From assembly GCA_016930995.1 (NCBI GenBank), contig JAFGFQ010000149.1, positions 1 to 54,177 on the forward strand: 54,177 nt of DNA, read 5' to 3'. The position numbers and the translations under genes are program-made. This DNA is from Thermoplasmatota archaeon. Lineage in GTDB: Archaea; Thermoplasmatota; E2; DHVEG-1. The notes beneath the pieces are model-generated. The model saw only the letters and a program-made list of their open reading frames with translations. It had not been told where the DNA came from and searched no databases. Of the stretch, positions 40,913 to 51,624 are shown in pieces; the stretch's first letter is position 1; each line of letters starts with the position of its first letter.

Positions 40913-41111
40913 ACTTCCAAGCTCGAAGTGTTAGATAAAAAAGTTGTTTATAAGCTTAATCGAAAATATCGTTTCTCAATTTTCTCCTATCCCTTCCCTA
41001 TAATTATGACAATCATACTAGAGAAAACAGTGTTCCCTATTATTTAAATTAAAAATCGAAACATATATATATTGGCCATTCATATAATCATTATATCCAA
41101 AGGGGGTAAAT

Positions 41112-44100
41112 ATGTATAATAAGCGAGATTCTAAAAAATCAAGAATAGAGGCAGTTGTAATAGCACTTTTGATAATCGGAACAGCCCTAATCGTACCTGT
41201 CAGTACTATTGCTTCGAACACGAACAATCCTGTCGAAGACAAATATTATTCCGAAGACGACGACCAAGCCTTCATATTAGATCGGAGTTATTACCTGATG
41301 GAAGAAAACCCTGCATCGATGAACACCGAAGATAACGACGATGCTGGATGTAAAAAAGATGCAGGACGAGACCAAAATAGAGCAACTCCGCTTTATCCTG
41401 GTGAACTCATCGATGACACACCAGGTCGTGGAAGAACAGGAAAACTCTCTTCGAGTGATACCGATGATTGGTATTATTTCTCTGCCTGTATCGGTCAACA
41501 GATAATCTTCACCGTCACACCACCTTCTGGTTTTGATATTGACATTTCCCTATGGGATAAAGATAAGGTCATGATCACCTCTTCGAATACGTCAGGAAGC
41601 GCTGCTGAGACGATCACCTACACCGCCACCTACTCTGGAAAATGGTATATGTGGCTTAAATACGTGAGCGGATCAGGAACAGAACAATACACCTTTAACG
41701 TCACTATGAACGGACAAAACGATGCAAACACCATGGCAGACGCCCCGAATACCCGTGCCTCAGCATTACTTCTCACACCGGGATCCTACTTTGGGTATCT
41801 TGACCGATCTGATCCCTATGATTGGTATAAAATCCAAGTCACTGCTGGACAGGGGATTCATGTTACCTTACTAATGGAAGATTTAGTCTATTTGACTGAT
41901 TTTGATCTTCAGCTCTATGACCCAAGTGGAACGCTCGTCTATGAGGGAAATCAGTACTACGGTGATGAATTTAACTACCCTGCTGATGTCACTGGACAGT
42001 GGAGTATCCGCGTGGACATCTTCCCTGGATGGGTTGATTGTCCAAAGCCAACAGAATGGAAATATTATTCCTATGGTGCTGGCCCCTATAATTTAATCCT
42101 TGCCCTCGAATCCAGCGGATCTGTCCCTGGACCAATCCCGCAACCACAGATCATTCCTATAGCAAAGACGTTTAAGGTAGCCAATGACCCAGCAAGCACT
42201 GCTGATGATTTTGCCTATCTTGCTGCGATTCCTGCCTGTAACTACCTTGCTGGTGGACAACGATATCTTGCACCAATTCTGTACACGGGCGACACAACTC
42301 CGACCGCATATTATGATGAACCCACTGAATTTGACACAGTTGATGACATGACACAGTACCTCGTTGATGATTGGAACGATTACCTTGATTTATTCGGCAA
42401 GATGCCTGTTGAATACACGGTTCCTGCAGATCCAATTGAAGCAGCTGCTGAGATAGCAACGAACGGCTGGACTTCTTCAGATACTGCGGTTGTCGCAGTT
42501 GACGGTAGCTCATTTGAAGACGCAACAAAAAACATAGTCAAAACAGCAACGTTAAAACGAGTTGTTGATGTCGATGTCGTAGAAAATGACGATCCAAAGC
42601 TTCAAAGCGAATTTGGTTACATGCAACTTCTTGGGCCGAAATGGTGCGCGATCAGTGTCAATACGACTGGGATCACCACCACAAGTGGCAGTGCATCGGG
42701 AGCGGTACTTACTCAGGTGTTCCCCACATTCATGGATGTCGGCTATGATGATTGGCCAGTACCGTATGATGGAACCGGGTGGGCCGGTGATATCTACTAC
42801 CCTGTGACCCGCGTTGGTTTCTGGTCGGCACTCTCAACACTTTCCAACTACTCGTATGATAAAATAACGGTGACAAAATACGCTGGTGACCGATACCGTT
42901 TCAGAGTCAGTGCAGATGACGCGGTGATTACCTCGGTACTCACCACAGATTCCCCCTCCGACCTGGTTGTCTTCCTTGTCGACCCGCAGGGGTACCTCAG
43001 AGCACCAATTACTCCTGTTTGGAATGGACCAGTCAACCCGATTCATGAATGGAATGGGTTTGAGAATCCCGCAGTGAACCCTTGGAGAACCTGGAACCCC
43101 GCGCCTCATACAGAATTTACCGCCGAAGTCCTTCACCCGCAGAAAGGAATCTGGACTGCGATTGTTGTTCCCAGGAATGCTGAGGGAGCAAACGTGAAAT
43201 ATACCCTGACGACGACGATACGGACCGTTAGCGCTGATCGAGCTGATGCAACGATATCAGCGGCCAACGCCGCGGTTATCGCATCAATGAACCACTTCCC
43301 ATTGCTCTATGTCACCAAGGATAGTGTTCCTGCAGCAACCCAAAGTGCATTCACCACGCTTGGTGTGACAAAGGTCATCTTTGTTGAGCGTAATAGCATC
43401 GGAGATGGTGTACGTAGTAAGCTTCCGACAGTTGAGAAGGATTTGAAAACCATGCAGGAAATCGTCGATGAGATAAAGAGCTACGATACGTCTGAAAATT
43501 ACGTCGCAGCGACATCATTAAAGACCGGTGATGGGTACTTTGCCCCGACAGCGATGCTTGCTGCTTACCATGGAGCCCCTGTCATCCGTGTGGAAGATGC
43601 CCCAGATGGAGATCCTGCTGCGGTTGCAGAGCGGATAGTTGCCTGGGCACGATGGGCTGGAGATTATTACCATGGGTCCCGTGCGAATGGGCACTTGCCA
43701 CATCATACGGCGCCAGTGGAGCAACAAACCAAATTCCAACTCTTGATTACCTTCATTAAGTTCTTACTGAATGGGAACGCAAGCATCCTTCCACCGCTTG
43801 GTCTAGATGCAAAGCGGTACTGGAATGAAGAAATGCATAACTATTTCGACAACTATATCGAGAGCCTTGGACTTAATTTGGATGGTCAAGAAGCATACGC
43901 TATTGTCGCACCACGTTCTGATATCAACATGGTGTTACATTCTGCGCTGACTGGGAACAATTCCTATGCTGGTCAAATCCCAGGGATTACCCCAGCTTAT
44001 TCGAGCAATATGGTTGTTCGAAGCGTTCTTTACCCGGCGTTGATCTTTGCAAACCCGAACCGTAATACTACCACGTGTTCAATGATTAACTACCCTGAGG

Positions 44101-44840
44101 CGAACTCATTTACTTTAAATGATGGTAAGAGTTACAAGGCGTACTCCTCACGTGTCGTGAAGGATTCCTTTAGTTCTCACCTTCGCAGCTATTACGGGCA
44201 TACATTCTGGCGTGCACACCTGGAGCGCATGAACGATGGGGCAAGTGTGTATTATTATTCTGGTCATGGAACCGGTGGCAGCGGTATGTCAGAGATGTAT
44301 GAACAGACAGAACACTCAAACTACCCTGATCAGGTCTGGTGGGACGCCTGGCGTGGTTACCTGTATGACTCCTGGAGGACTGCTCGAGAGGTCATATCCG
44401 GCAACATCTGGTTCAACCCTGAACCGCCGATGCTGTATGATATCATCCATTACAAATGGGTTGATCAGCAGTACCAGAACCTCAAGAGTAACGCAATCTT
44501 CTATATGTCCTGTACCACTGGAGATGGAGATGGTCCTTTGGTCTTCTTAGAGCATGGGGCAGTTATGTGGTATGGAAACGCGAACACCGGGTTATGCCCT
44601 GAGGCGGATATCGGAGATGATGAGGTCTTCAAACTGACCTTGATCTATGGAGAACCTGTTGGTGTTGCATGGTCAAAACAAGTCTGGCTCCACTATCGGG
44701 ACTTCACGACCGGTGATAACACCTCGATGTATGGACCATCTAGTATGTATCCAATCAGCTCCATTCAGGTTATCTACGGTGATCCAAACTTGATCATCTA
44801 CAGCCCAGAATGGCAGGCACCAACACCCATTGATGCGTAA
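41112..44840 (+). CDS. Large secreted C25-like (gingipain-type) protein with PPC domains
   Basis: The 1242-residue protein has a signal peptide (AVVIALLIIGTALIVPVSTI). Two pre-peptidase C-terminal (PPC) beta-domains lie at about 90-200 (DDWYYFSACIGQQIIFTV) and 205-335 (DPYDWYKIQVTAGQGIHVTL). A long domain with PACNYLAGGQRYLAPILYTG and AAAEIATN repeats follows, then a peptidase domain with H1052 in YYYSGHGTGGSG and C1134 in IFYMSCTTGDGDGP. His-Gly and Cys dyad of peptidase C25 is clear. No PGF-CTERM tail. The start follows aaagggggtaa. Likely secreted protease or surface protein of the archaeon. Confidence 0.85.
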   Translation: MYNKRDSKKSRIEAVVIALLIIGTALIVPVSTIASNTNNPVEDKYYSEDDDQAFILDRSYYLMEENPASMNTEDNDDAGCKKDAGRDQNRATPLYPGELIDDTPGRGRTGKLSSSDTDDWYYFSACIGQQIIFTVTPPSGFDIDISLWDKDKVMITSSNTSGSAAETITYTATYSGKWYMWLKYVSGSGTEQYTFNVTMNGQNDANTMADAPNTRASALLLTPGSYFGYLDRSDPYDWYKIQVTAGQGIHVTLLMEDLVYLTDFDLQLYDPSGTLVYEGNQYYGDEFNYPADVTGQWSIRVDIFPGWVDCPKPTEWKYYSYGAGPYNLILALESSGSVPGPIPQPQIIPIAKTFKVANDPASTADDFAYLAAIPACNYLAGGQRYLAPILYTGDTTPTAYYDEPTEFDTVDDMTQYLVDDWNDYLDLFGKMPVEYTVPADPIEAAAEIATNGWTSSDTAVVAVDGSSFEDATKNIVKTATLKRVVDVDVVENDDPKLQSEFGYMQLLGPKWCAISVNTTGITTTSGSASGAVLTQVFPTFMDVGYDDWPVPYDGTGWAGDIYYPVTRVGFWSALSTLSNYSYDKITVTKYAGDRYRFRVSADDAVITSVLTTDSPSDLVVFLVDPQGYLRAPITPVWNGPVNPIHEWNGFENPAVNPWRTWNPAPHTEFTAEVLHPQKGIWTAIVVPRNAEGANVKYTLTTTIRTVSADRADATISAANAAVIASMNHFPLLYVTKDSVPAATQSAFTTLGVTKVIFVERNSIGDGVRSKLPTVEKDLKTMQEIVDEIKSYDTSENYVAATSLKTGDGYFAPTAMLAAYHGAPVIRVEDAPDGDPAAVAERIVAWARWAGDYYHGSRANGHLPHHTAPVEQQTKFQLLITFIKFLLNGNASILPPLGLDAKRYWNEEMHNYFDNYIESLGLNLDGQEAYAIVAPRSDINMVLHSALTGNNSYAGQIPGITPAYSSNMVVRSVLYPALIFANPNRNTTTCSMINYPEANSFTLNDGKSYKAYSSRVVKDSFSSHLRSYYGHTFWRAHLERMNDGASVYYYSGHGTGGSGMSEMYEQTEHSNYPDQVWWDAWRGYLYDSWRTAREVISGNIWFNPEPPMLYDIIHYKWVDQQYQNLKSNAIFYMSCTTGDGDGPLVFLEHGAVMWYGNANTGLCPEADIGDDEVFKLTLIYGEPVGVAWSKQVWLHYRDFTTGDNTSMYGPSSMYPISSIQVIYGDPNLIIYSPEWQAPTPIDA

Positions 44841-44870
44841 ACACGCATCACCCTCTTTTTTTTTATTTTT
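44832..44870 (+). terminator. Hairpin and oligo-T terminator overlapping the stop codon
   Basis: gatgcg (44832-44837) pairs with cgcatc (44844-44849) around the TAA, followed by accctcttttttttttatttttt. Confidence 0.65.
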
Positions 44871-44928
44871 TTAAAAAATATCTTTTTTAATTAAAATTAC
44901 GCATTGAAAAAAAGAAAGGAAGATAGAA

Positions 44929-45339
44929 TTATTGCCGTTGTTTCTTGAATTTATACCCGTAGTAGATAGCCCCGGTATGTCCATCTTGTTGGATCTTCCG
45001 GAACGTACTTTCGACCCTCATGCCGATTTTTACCTCATCAAGTGGGCAGTCAACTATCTGTCCGGTTACTTGGGGGCCTTCATCAAGTTTAACGATAGCG
45101 ACCGGATAGGGCGTCTGTTCCTCAAAGTCCTCAGGACCAACATGAATAATGGTATAGGTGATGACTTCTCCTTTACCTGAGAGCTTTGTTTCCTTCATTT
45201 TCCCCATACTTTTTCGTCGGCAGAACGGACAGGATTCCCGCGGTGGGAAGAAAACCCGTTCACATGACTCGCATTTATTTGCTATGAAATTGTATCGCTG
45301 TGGGATTTCTCTCCAGAATCGTGCAACCCCTTCTTTCAT
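44929..45339 (-). CDS. DUF35 OB-fold/zinc-ribbon partner of thiolase-HMG-CoA synthase
   Basis: The 136-residue protein has a zinc ribbon (C23, C26, C37, C40; CESCERVFFPPRESCPFC) and an OB-fold (GKGEVITYTIIHVGPEDFE). In archaea this protein bridges acetoacetyl-CoA thiolase and HMG-CoA synthase in one channelling complex. ATG 45339 has GGAGG upstream and lies two bases after the thiolase stop; the frame extends to 45372 inside thiolase but is less plausible. Confidence 0.92.
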   Translation of the reverse strand: MKEGVARFWREIPQRYNFIANKCESCERVFFPPRESCPFCRRKSMGKMKETKLSGKGEVITYTIIHVGPEDFEEQTPYPVAIVKLDEGPQVTGQIVDCPLDEVKIGMRVESTFRKIQQDGHTGAIYYGYKFKKQRQ

Positions 45340-45341
45340 TG

Positions 45342-46508
45342 TTACATCGCCTCCATGATATGGATGACACACGTTGCTCCAGACCCACCAACATTGTGGG
45401 CTAGTCCTCTTTTTGCTTCTTTTACCTGGCGTTTCCCTGCGTCTCCTCGCAACTGTAAGGTGAGTTCGACAATTTGAGCGACTCCTGTTGCACCGACGGG
45501 ATGTCCTTTTGCTTTCAGACCTCCGCTTGGGTTTACTGGCAAGGATCCGTCAATAGTGGTGATTTTATTATCGATTGCTTTTCCACCTTCTCCTTTTTTG
45601 ACAAAACCAAGGTCTTCGATTGCACAGATTTCCGCTATTGTGAAACAATCATGGACTTCGGCAAAATCTATGTCCTTTGGTGTGAGGTTTGCTTGTTTAT
45701 ATGCCATTTTTGCGGCATAGACGGTTGAGTCAAGTGTGCAAATATCTCGCCGTCCATGGAGTGCGAGTGTATCAGAGGCTTGTCCTGAACCGATAATCTT
45801 TATTGGTTTATCCGTGAAATTCTTTGCTTTCTCTGCAGCGCAAAGAACAACGGAAGCAGCACCATCACTGACTGGAGAACAATCCATAAGTCCGAGAGGA
45901 TAGGCGACGGTGGTTGCTTTTAATACCGATTCAAGTGATATAGGAGACTGATACTGAGCGTATGGATTATGAACCCCGTTGGCGTGGTTTTTTACTGCGA
46001 CCTGCGCGAGTTGTTCTTTTGTCGTTCCGTACTCATGCATATGTCGTGTCGCAATCATCGCATAGATTGCTGGGAATGTGGCACCGAAAAAGGCTTCCCA
46101 TTCTTGATCTGATGCGGTGGCAAGAATCTCTGTCGCTGCGGTTCCACCAACATCGTTCATTTTTTCAATTCCACCGACAACAACGACATCGTTTATACCT
46201 GACGCGATTGAGAGGTACCCTTCACGGACCGCAAGGGCTCCTGATGCACAGGCGCCTTCGACACGAGTCGCTGGGATATGAAGATGTGAAAACCCAGATA
46301 CTTCTGCGACAAGCGCACCGATGTGTTCTTGGTCAACGAACCGTCCAGAGCTCATAGATCCAACATAGAGAGCATCGATGTCTTTTCCTTCTATTTTTGC
46401 ATCAAGGATTGCTTTTGACCCTGCTTCTGCAATGAGTTGTCTGAAGGACTGATCCCAGAGTTCACCAAATTTCGTTAATCCTACTCCAATAACTGCAACG
46501 TCTCTCAT
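45342..46508 (-). CDS. Acetyl-CoA C-acetyltransferase (thiolase)
   Basis: The 388-residue thiolase of the SCP2-like archaeal type has nucleophile C87 ([11 protein letters not shown]), [15 protein letters not shown], and the C-terminal [14 protein letters not shown] with catalytic His. It condenses two acetyl-CoA to acetoacetyl-CoA, the first step of the mevalonate pathway to isoprenoid lipids. It sits six bases after HMG-CoA synthase in the classic three-gene operon. Confidence 0.94.
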   Translation of the reverse strand: MRDVAVIGVGLTKFGELWDQSFRQLIAEAGSKAILDAKIEGKDIDALYVGSMSSGRFVDQEHIGALVAEVSGFSHLHIPATRVEGACASGALAVREGYLSIASGINDVVVVGGIEKMNDVGGTAATEILATASDQEWEAFFGATFPAIYAMIATRHMHEYGTTKEQLAQVAVKNHANGVHNPYAQYQSPISLESVLKATTVAYPLGLMDCSPVSDGAASVVLCAAEKAKNFTDKPIKIIGSGQASDTLALHGRRDICTLDSTVYAAKMAYKQANLTPKDIDFAEVHDCFTIAEICAIEDLGFVKKGEGGKAIDNKITTIDGSLPVNPSGGLKAKGHPVGATGVAQIVELTLQLRGDAGKRQVKEAKRGLAHNVGGSGATCVIHIMEAM

Positions 46509-46514
46509 CTTTTC

Positions 46515-47564
46515 TCACTCCCAAAACAACAGATTTGTCATTTTCGTATATTGTCCATAATCAACGTATTCTTTATCAGCGACCAGCTGTGCGATTGTCG
46601 GAGCATTCTCTCGAGCCAGATTCGTAATGTTATCGGTTACGGTAATATCGAAACCATCGCTTCCTGCACCGGACCCATAACTCGTCATGAAAATCCGATC
46701 ACCTGGTTTTGCGACATCCAGCACTGATGCAAGTCCAATCATTGATGCACCTGAATAAGTGTTTCCAATGTATGGAACCATGAGCCCCTGTTTTACCTGA
46801 TCGAGAGTAAACCCAAGTTTCTTCGCTACATTCACGGGGAATTTTCCGTTCGGTTGATGGAAAATCGCATAGGTGTAATCCTGTGGTTTCGTCTGCACTG
46901 TTTGCATCAGTTTTGTCGCACAGTTTGTGATGTGTTTAAAATACGCTGGCTCTCCAGTGAATCGCCCTCCATGGGAGGGGTATTTCATTTCCGCTCGTCG
47001 CCAGAAATCAGGGGTGTCTGTTGTGTATGAGAGGGTATGATTTATTGTGGCAATAACATTGTTCTTTCCGATAATAAAAGCAGCACCTCCTGCTGAAGCA
47101 GAATATTCAAGCGCGTCACCTGGTGCTGCTTGTGAGGTATCGGCACCGATGGCCACCCCATATTTAATCATTCCTGCTTTAACAAACCCGAAGCAGGTTT
47201 GTATCGCTGCGGTTCCTGCTTTACAAGCAAATTCATAATCTGCGACCATGAGATCTGGTGTTGCTCCAATCGCTTCTCCAACAATAGTACCTGTAGGTTT
47301 CACCGCGTAAGGGTGGGATTCACTCCCGACGTAAATGGCGCCGATTTCAGCGGGATTGACGGAACATCGCTTGAGTGCTGCGCGTATCGATTCAACACTG
47401 ATTGTTGCAGTGTCTTGGTCAATTGACGGAACAGATTTTTCAAAAATCCCAAGCCCCCGACTGATGGCGGTACCATCTTTTCCCCAGACGTTGGCAATGA
47501 CTTCTGCTTTGATACGATAGCGGGGGATATGGGCTCCATAACTGACAATACCAATTTGCTCCAT
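46515..47564 (-). CDS. Hydroxymethylglutaryl-CoA synthase (archaeal)
   Basis: The 349-residue enzyme adds acetyl-CoA to acetoacetyl-CoA. It has acid/base and nucleophile regions including C114 ([13 protein letters not shown]), the His region [12 protein letters not shown] and [10 protein letters not shown]. The start [18 protein letters not shown] at 47564 is family-like, with nine extra upstream codons disfavoured. TATA (TTTTAAG) lies about 40 bases upstream. First gene of the mevalonate-entry operon. Confidence 0.95.
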   Translation of the reverse strand: MEQIGIVSYGAHIPRYRIKAEVIANVWGKDGTAISRGLGIFEKSVPSIDQDTATISVESIRAALKRCSVNPAEIGAIYVGSESHPYAVKPTGTIVGEAIGATPDLMVADYEFACKAGTAAIQTCFGFVKAGMIKYGVAIGADTSQAAPGDALEYSASAGGAAFIIGKNNVIATINHTLSYTTDTPDFWRRAEMKYPSHGGRFTGEPAYFKHITNCATKLMQTVQTKPQDYTYAIFHQPNGKFPVNVAKKLGFTLDQVKQGLMVPYIGNTYSGASMIGLASVLDVAKPGDRIFMTSYGSGAGSDGFDITVTDNITNLARENAPTIAQLVADKEYVDYGQYTKMTNLLFWE

Positions 47565-47645
47565 ATTTAACACAACAAAGGCCAAAAACAAGCTAGACTA
47601 CTTAAAAGTGCCGATTGATTATCGACAATTGACGTAGGTGAACAA

Positions 47646-48542
47646 TTAGCCAGAAAGAATAATTTTCTTTCCGCCTTTTAATGCCTCGACTGATTGTTCT
47701 GCAACTTTATCCAGCTTATCGTTATCCATTAATTCTTTACGGGCTTTGAGGTTCTGATTACGGAGGATTTCTCTATTTTCCTGGAACCGTTGCATTCGTT
47801 CTTTTTTCACGGAGACGATTTTTGATCGCATCTCCAGGGCTTTTTCATGATTACTTTGCGCCTCTTCTCGAATTTCGATATATTTCTTATGTTTTTTATT
47901 CGCTTCCCCAATTAGAGTTGCGATTTCGTTGACGAGCTGCTTGTATTCCTCATGTTTCTGTTGGCTTTGCTCATAATATTTTTGCACTTTCTCGTGTTCT
48001 GCGTCAGCTTTTTTAAATAATTCAGTAATACTTTTATCTGTATCGGACAAATCGACTTCAATGAGTTGTTGTTTTTCCATTTGTTTTTTTACTTCATTAA
48101 ATTCCTTTCGTTTTTGTTTTATCCGTTCGATTAACTTGTTTTCCTTTCGTGTATCAAGAATGGTGGTTTCCTGTTCATATTCCATCATTTGGATATCTGC
48201 TTTTATTTCTTCTAAACGAAGCGGGAGATTTTTTATAACATCCCCTTTTTTCTTCCGTTTCGCGTCGATTAGCTCTTTGGCTTGTTGCTGGTATTGGTTC
48301 CTCTTTTCTTTATGCTCCTTCATCTTTGCGACAAGTTTCTCACGTTCTTTCTTGATTTTGTCCATGTCGTTTTTAAGTTCCTTGCGTTTTTCATTGAGCA
48401 TGTCTCTTTCGTCACGAAATTGCTTTGCCACTTGATTGAGTTCGTTACGTTTCTCAATGAGACTTTGGTATTTCTTCTCTGCATTTTTCAGTTGTTCGAG
48501 GTCTACCTTCTTCGTCGATTCTTTATCGTTCACAAGAGACAC
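47646..48542 (-). CDS. Archaeal long coiled-coil protein (paralogue)
   Basis: The 298-residue protein is a near-continuous coiled coil (residues 15-270) of the same family as 38532-39404, with LNQVAKQFRDERDMLNEKRK-type heptads and RENREIL near the C-terminus. It ends GGKKIILSG. It has the same orientation as the mevalonate operon but a separate promoter region. Function unknown. Confidence 0.75.
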   Translation of the reverse strand: MSLVNDKESTKKVDLEQLKNAEKKYQSLIEKRNELNQVAKQFRDERDMLNEKRKELKNDMDKIKKEREKLVAKMKEHKEKRNQYQQQAKELIDAKRKKKGDVIKNLPLRLEEIKADIQMMEYEQETTILDTRKENKLIERIKQKRKEFNEVKKQMEKQQLIEVDLSDTDKSITELFKKADAEHEKVQKYYEQSQQKHEEYKQLVNEIATLIGEANKKHKKYIEIREEAQSNHEKALEMRSKIVSVKKERMQRFQENREILRNQNLKARKELMDNDKLDKVAEQSVEALKGGKKIILSG

Positions 48543-48586
48543 CCTTTTTTCAATACCGAATTATTCTCCCATTATAAGGTTTACTA

Positions 48587-51466
48587 CTACTCTTTTACCC
48601 GTATTCGGATTCGATTTTTACCCTTTTCTGCTAACCAGGGCATCTGAATATCAGCGACGTTCCCTGCAGGCAGCGTAAGTTGAACCATATTCTTTTGTTT
48701 TCCATTCAGATAGAAAAAGACTTTCACGTTTCGTGCTGAGATACTCCCGATATTTGAGAGGCTAAATGAGGTAATTACCTTTTCTCCAGGATTAAACATC
48801 GTTGGCCAGTGGGAAACGTTCTGGAGTTGCAGAAGCGTCTTTCCTTCTTTCATCATCGTCATGAGGGAAAGGGATTGTGTGTTCTTTCGCCCTGTTTTCT
48901 TCACTAAGACTGTTACTTGCGTCCAATCTTTTGATTCAGCACCTTCTGTTGGTAAAACCACAACTTGAACTGTTTGGGTTTGTCGCCCCTCGATTGCAGT
49001 TGTTAAGGGTTCTACAGTGATACTCCATTTTGGTGATGGTTTGTTTTGAGTCGCTGTTATCTCAAAGGTTTGTGTTTTTTTGCTTAGGTTTCGTAAGGTG
49101 ATCTCAAAGACTGCTTTTTCTGTTGATTCTATCTCCTTGATTCGATCTTGACAGATGAGCTGAACAGGTTTAATAGTCGACACCAGAGCGATAATAATCA
49201 GAAGGAATATAATCATTGTCACAAGGAGTATTAAAAGAACATATTTCGCATCAGAGCCGAACACGTCGTTTAAACCAAGAGATCTTGCAGCGGAATCAAA
49301 GAACTCCAAGAAATCTTCGATGACCCCCCCGCCGATTACATTTACGGTAACGGTGATGGTCGCAGTCGTGCTTGAATCGCTATCTGAGCTAATCGTAATC
49401 GTGATAAGATCTGACTGAAGAGTGGTGTTCTTAGGTACTTCAATAAAGACTTTTGCGTCAGTTGGATTCGTACTTTTTCCTATCCCAAGATTCCGTATGC
49501 TGTCCCGAGGTGTTACTAGCCAGTTGTTCTTCGATGTTGCAGTAATGGAATAGCTATCAACATCATCAATCGCACCGGTATTATTATTTTTAATAATAAA
49601 ATAGAAGAAATGACTTCCACCTTTGTTGATGTTGATGCTGTTTGAGTATCCAAGGATTTCTACTCTATAATGGATTGCAGCCTCTGATATTTCAGCGATG
49701 ACCACTGTACGGTCAATGCCAGTCTTCCCTGTTACGACGACAAGCAGATCGATGTAACTGCCATAGGCTTCTTTTAGTACACTTGAGGAATTGACAATGA
49801 GAGGGATAAGTGTCCAACTATTCGCAGCAACTGTGACAGCGGCGGGCAGAGAAATCGACCAGTCACCGGTTTTTTCTCTTTCGATAGCTCTCAGCTGTAA
49901 CGTATCTGCTTTGGTACTTGTCACGTTGAGGAGATACTGGACAGTCCCACCTGGAATGATTGTCCCATCCGGTGGTGTTGTGATAAGGTCCTGAATTTGT
50001 ATATTGTCTGTCTCTTCGAACGTCACTCGGAGCAGCGACGGGGTCTGAGGTGAGCCATAGTGGATCTTTGGGGCGGTTACCATTAAACTTTTCGCATTGC
50101 TTATTGAAATGCCAACTCCTAACCGATGACCATAGGTTATTTCCTGCTCAAGCCCGGTAAAATTAAAAATAATCGGGGTCATTTTCTTCCGCAGAAATCC
50201 TTGCAGCTCCTTCCTTGTGATTACTTTTTCAGTTGATGCGATGGTTCTATTCTCATCATATAAGCTGACGTTGATGCTGACCTTTGGGGGGAGCAGACAG
50301 AGGAACCTGGAAAAGTACAACTCAGCACTGACTTCATTAACCTTAAGTATTTTATCTCGTTCCAATCCTTGTTCCATGGTCCAAATCAGTGGAGTCGCAG
50401 TGAGCTTCGTTGGTTTTGAGGCATTCGTACCTTCGTTTTGTACCTCGCTTATCGTTTGATCAGAGGTAAGATAGTAAATCCGCATATCGTTCTCTGTTAT
50501 TCGTGCTGGTAATGTAACCGAGCTTGGATGATATTTAGAATCATAGATGATTTTTGTTGATTTCATTGCATTCAGGATAGAAGCGATATCTTCTAAGGTA
50601 AAATTCAGGCCGAATTCGTCGCCGGATTCATTCAGTTGTGCTCTCGTATCTTTAATCAAGGCGCCAAGTTTCCTTCGTATTGGGCCAAGGGTAATGTTGT
50701 TTTCCCAGCGATTCACCATCCGCTGAATAATCTTCTGTACGCTTGGATTGTTAAGGACGTTTAATGCAATCATTGATTTGTTCGTCGGGATTATCTCGAT
50801 GCTACACAGCAGACTATCCCCTGGTTTTAGGATATAATCGATGTCTGAGAGGATGATTTGTTGATTGTAGATGCCTCCGAGTGGTTTTGGTGGGGCAAGC
50901 AGGATCGTGGTGTTTTTTAACCGTTTCGGCAGAAAAGATTCAAGAGATTGGACATAGAGTGCGACGCTTACGCTGTCCGTTCGTGTCTTAATTTTCCGTG
51001 TATCTGAGAAGTATAAATTAAAGAGAACGTCCCCTTGGATGTGGATCGTGTCGTTTCCATCGTACATATAACTTTCTGTGATACGGTTCGGTCCTGGAAA
51101 TAACAATTCGATGCCTTCAATACCACCATATGCTCCGGTGAGGTTTTCAAATAACTGGCCTAAGGCAGCAAACATAACCCAGGCCAACCATTCTTCCGAA
51201 ATGATGGTAGTATTCTTACTCAAAAGTCCTTCTTTTGCCAGGATGCTTGGTGGGTATTTAGAGTCTGTCTCTGATGTTGGAGGGTTCTGAGCGAGGGAGG
51301 CTAAATCCTCTTCGCTTTCAAACCCAAGTGCATTAGTAAAATAAAGGGTTGTATATCCATCAGAGTCATTAGCCTGTCCAGTACTGATGAGTCCGCCAGG
51401 GAGTAAAGATCCCGGTAGCAGGATGAATGTCAGGAGCAGGGCTTTGAGCGCATGGCGCGCTAGCAT
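48587..51466 (-). CDS. Large membrane-anchored extracellular protein with CARDB-like domains
   Basis: The 959-residue protein has an N-terminal signal (ALLLTFILLPGSLLPGG), a long beta-rich extracellular part with many N-glycosylation sites, Ig/NEW3-type repeats (TVQYLLNVTSTKADTLQLRA; FFYFIIKNNNTGAIDDVDSY), one membrane helix at about 755-780 (YVLLILLVTMIIFLLIIIAL), and a C-terminal CARDB-like pair (VFEITLRNLSKKTQTFEITA; VITSFSLSNIGSISARNVKV). The C-terminal domains after the helix could be cytoplasmic or reflect an inverted topology. Likely cell-envelope structural or adhesion protein. Confidence 0.72.
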   Translation of the reverse strand: MLARHALKALLLTFILLPGSLLPGGLISTGQANDSDGYTTLYFTNALGFESEEDLASLAQNPPTSETDSKYPPSILAKEGLLSKNTTIISEEWLAWVMFAALGQLFENLTGAYGGIEGIELLFPGPNRITESYMYDGNDTIHIQGDVLFNLYFSDTRKIKTRTDSVSVALYVQSLESFLPKRLKNTTILLAPPKPLGGIYNQQIILSDIDYILKPGDSLLCSIEIIPTNKSMIALNVLNNPSVQKIIQRMVNRWENNITLGPIRRKLGALIKDTRAQLNESGDEFGLNFTLEDIASILNAMKSTKIIYDSKYHPSSVTLPARITENDMRIYYLTSDQTISEVQNEGTNASKPTKLTATPLIWTMEQGLERDKILKVNEVSAELYFSRFLCLLPPKVSINVSLYDENRTIASTEKVITRKELQGFLRKKMTPIIFNFTGLEQEITYGHRLGVGISISNAKSLMVTAPKIHYGSPQTPSLLRVTFEETDNIQIQDLITTPPDGTIIPGGTVQYLLNVTSTKADTLQLRAIEREKTGDWSISLPAAVTVAANSWTLIPLIVNSSSVLKEAYGSYIDLLVVVTGKTGIDRTVVIAEISEAAIHYRVEILGYSNSININKGGSHFFYFIIKNNNTGAIDDVDSYSITATSKNNWLVTPRDSIRNLGIGKSTNPTDAKVFIEVPKNTTLQSDLITITISSDSDSSTTATITVTVNVIGGGVIEDFLEFFDSAARSLGLNDVFGSDAKYVLLILLVTMIIFLLIIIALVSTIKPVQLICQDRIKEIESTEKAVFEITLRNLSKKTQTFEITATQNKPSPKWSITVEPLTTAIEGRQTQTVQVVVLPTEGAESKDWTQVTVLVKKTGRKNTQSLSLMTMMKEGKTLLQLQNVSHWPTMFNPGEKVITSFSLSNIGSISARNVKVFFYLNGKQKNMVQLTLPAGNVADIQMPWLAEKGKNRIRIRVKE

Positions 51467-51624
51467 ATCTTCTCAACCTCGATTGTAACTATCTACCTTG
51501 TTATTATATAAATCTTTGTTTACAACACTTACCATCTTTTTCTAATTATAATATGTATTATATTTAATAAGATTATGGATATGATTTCATCTGTAAAAAT
51601 AGGCGTTTTTTAGAAAAAAAATAT

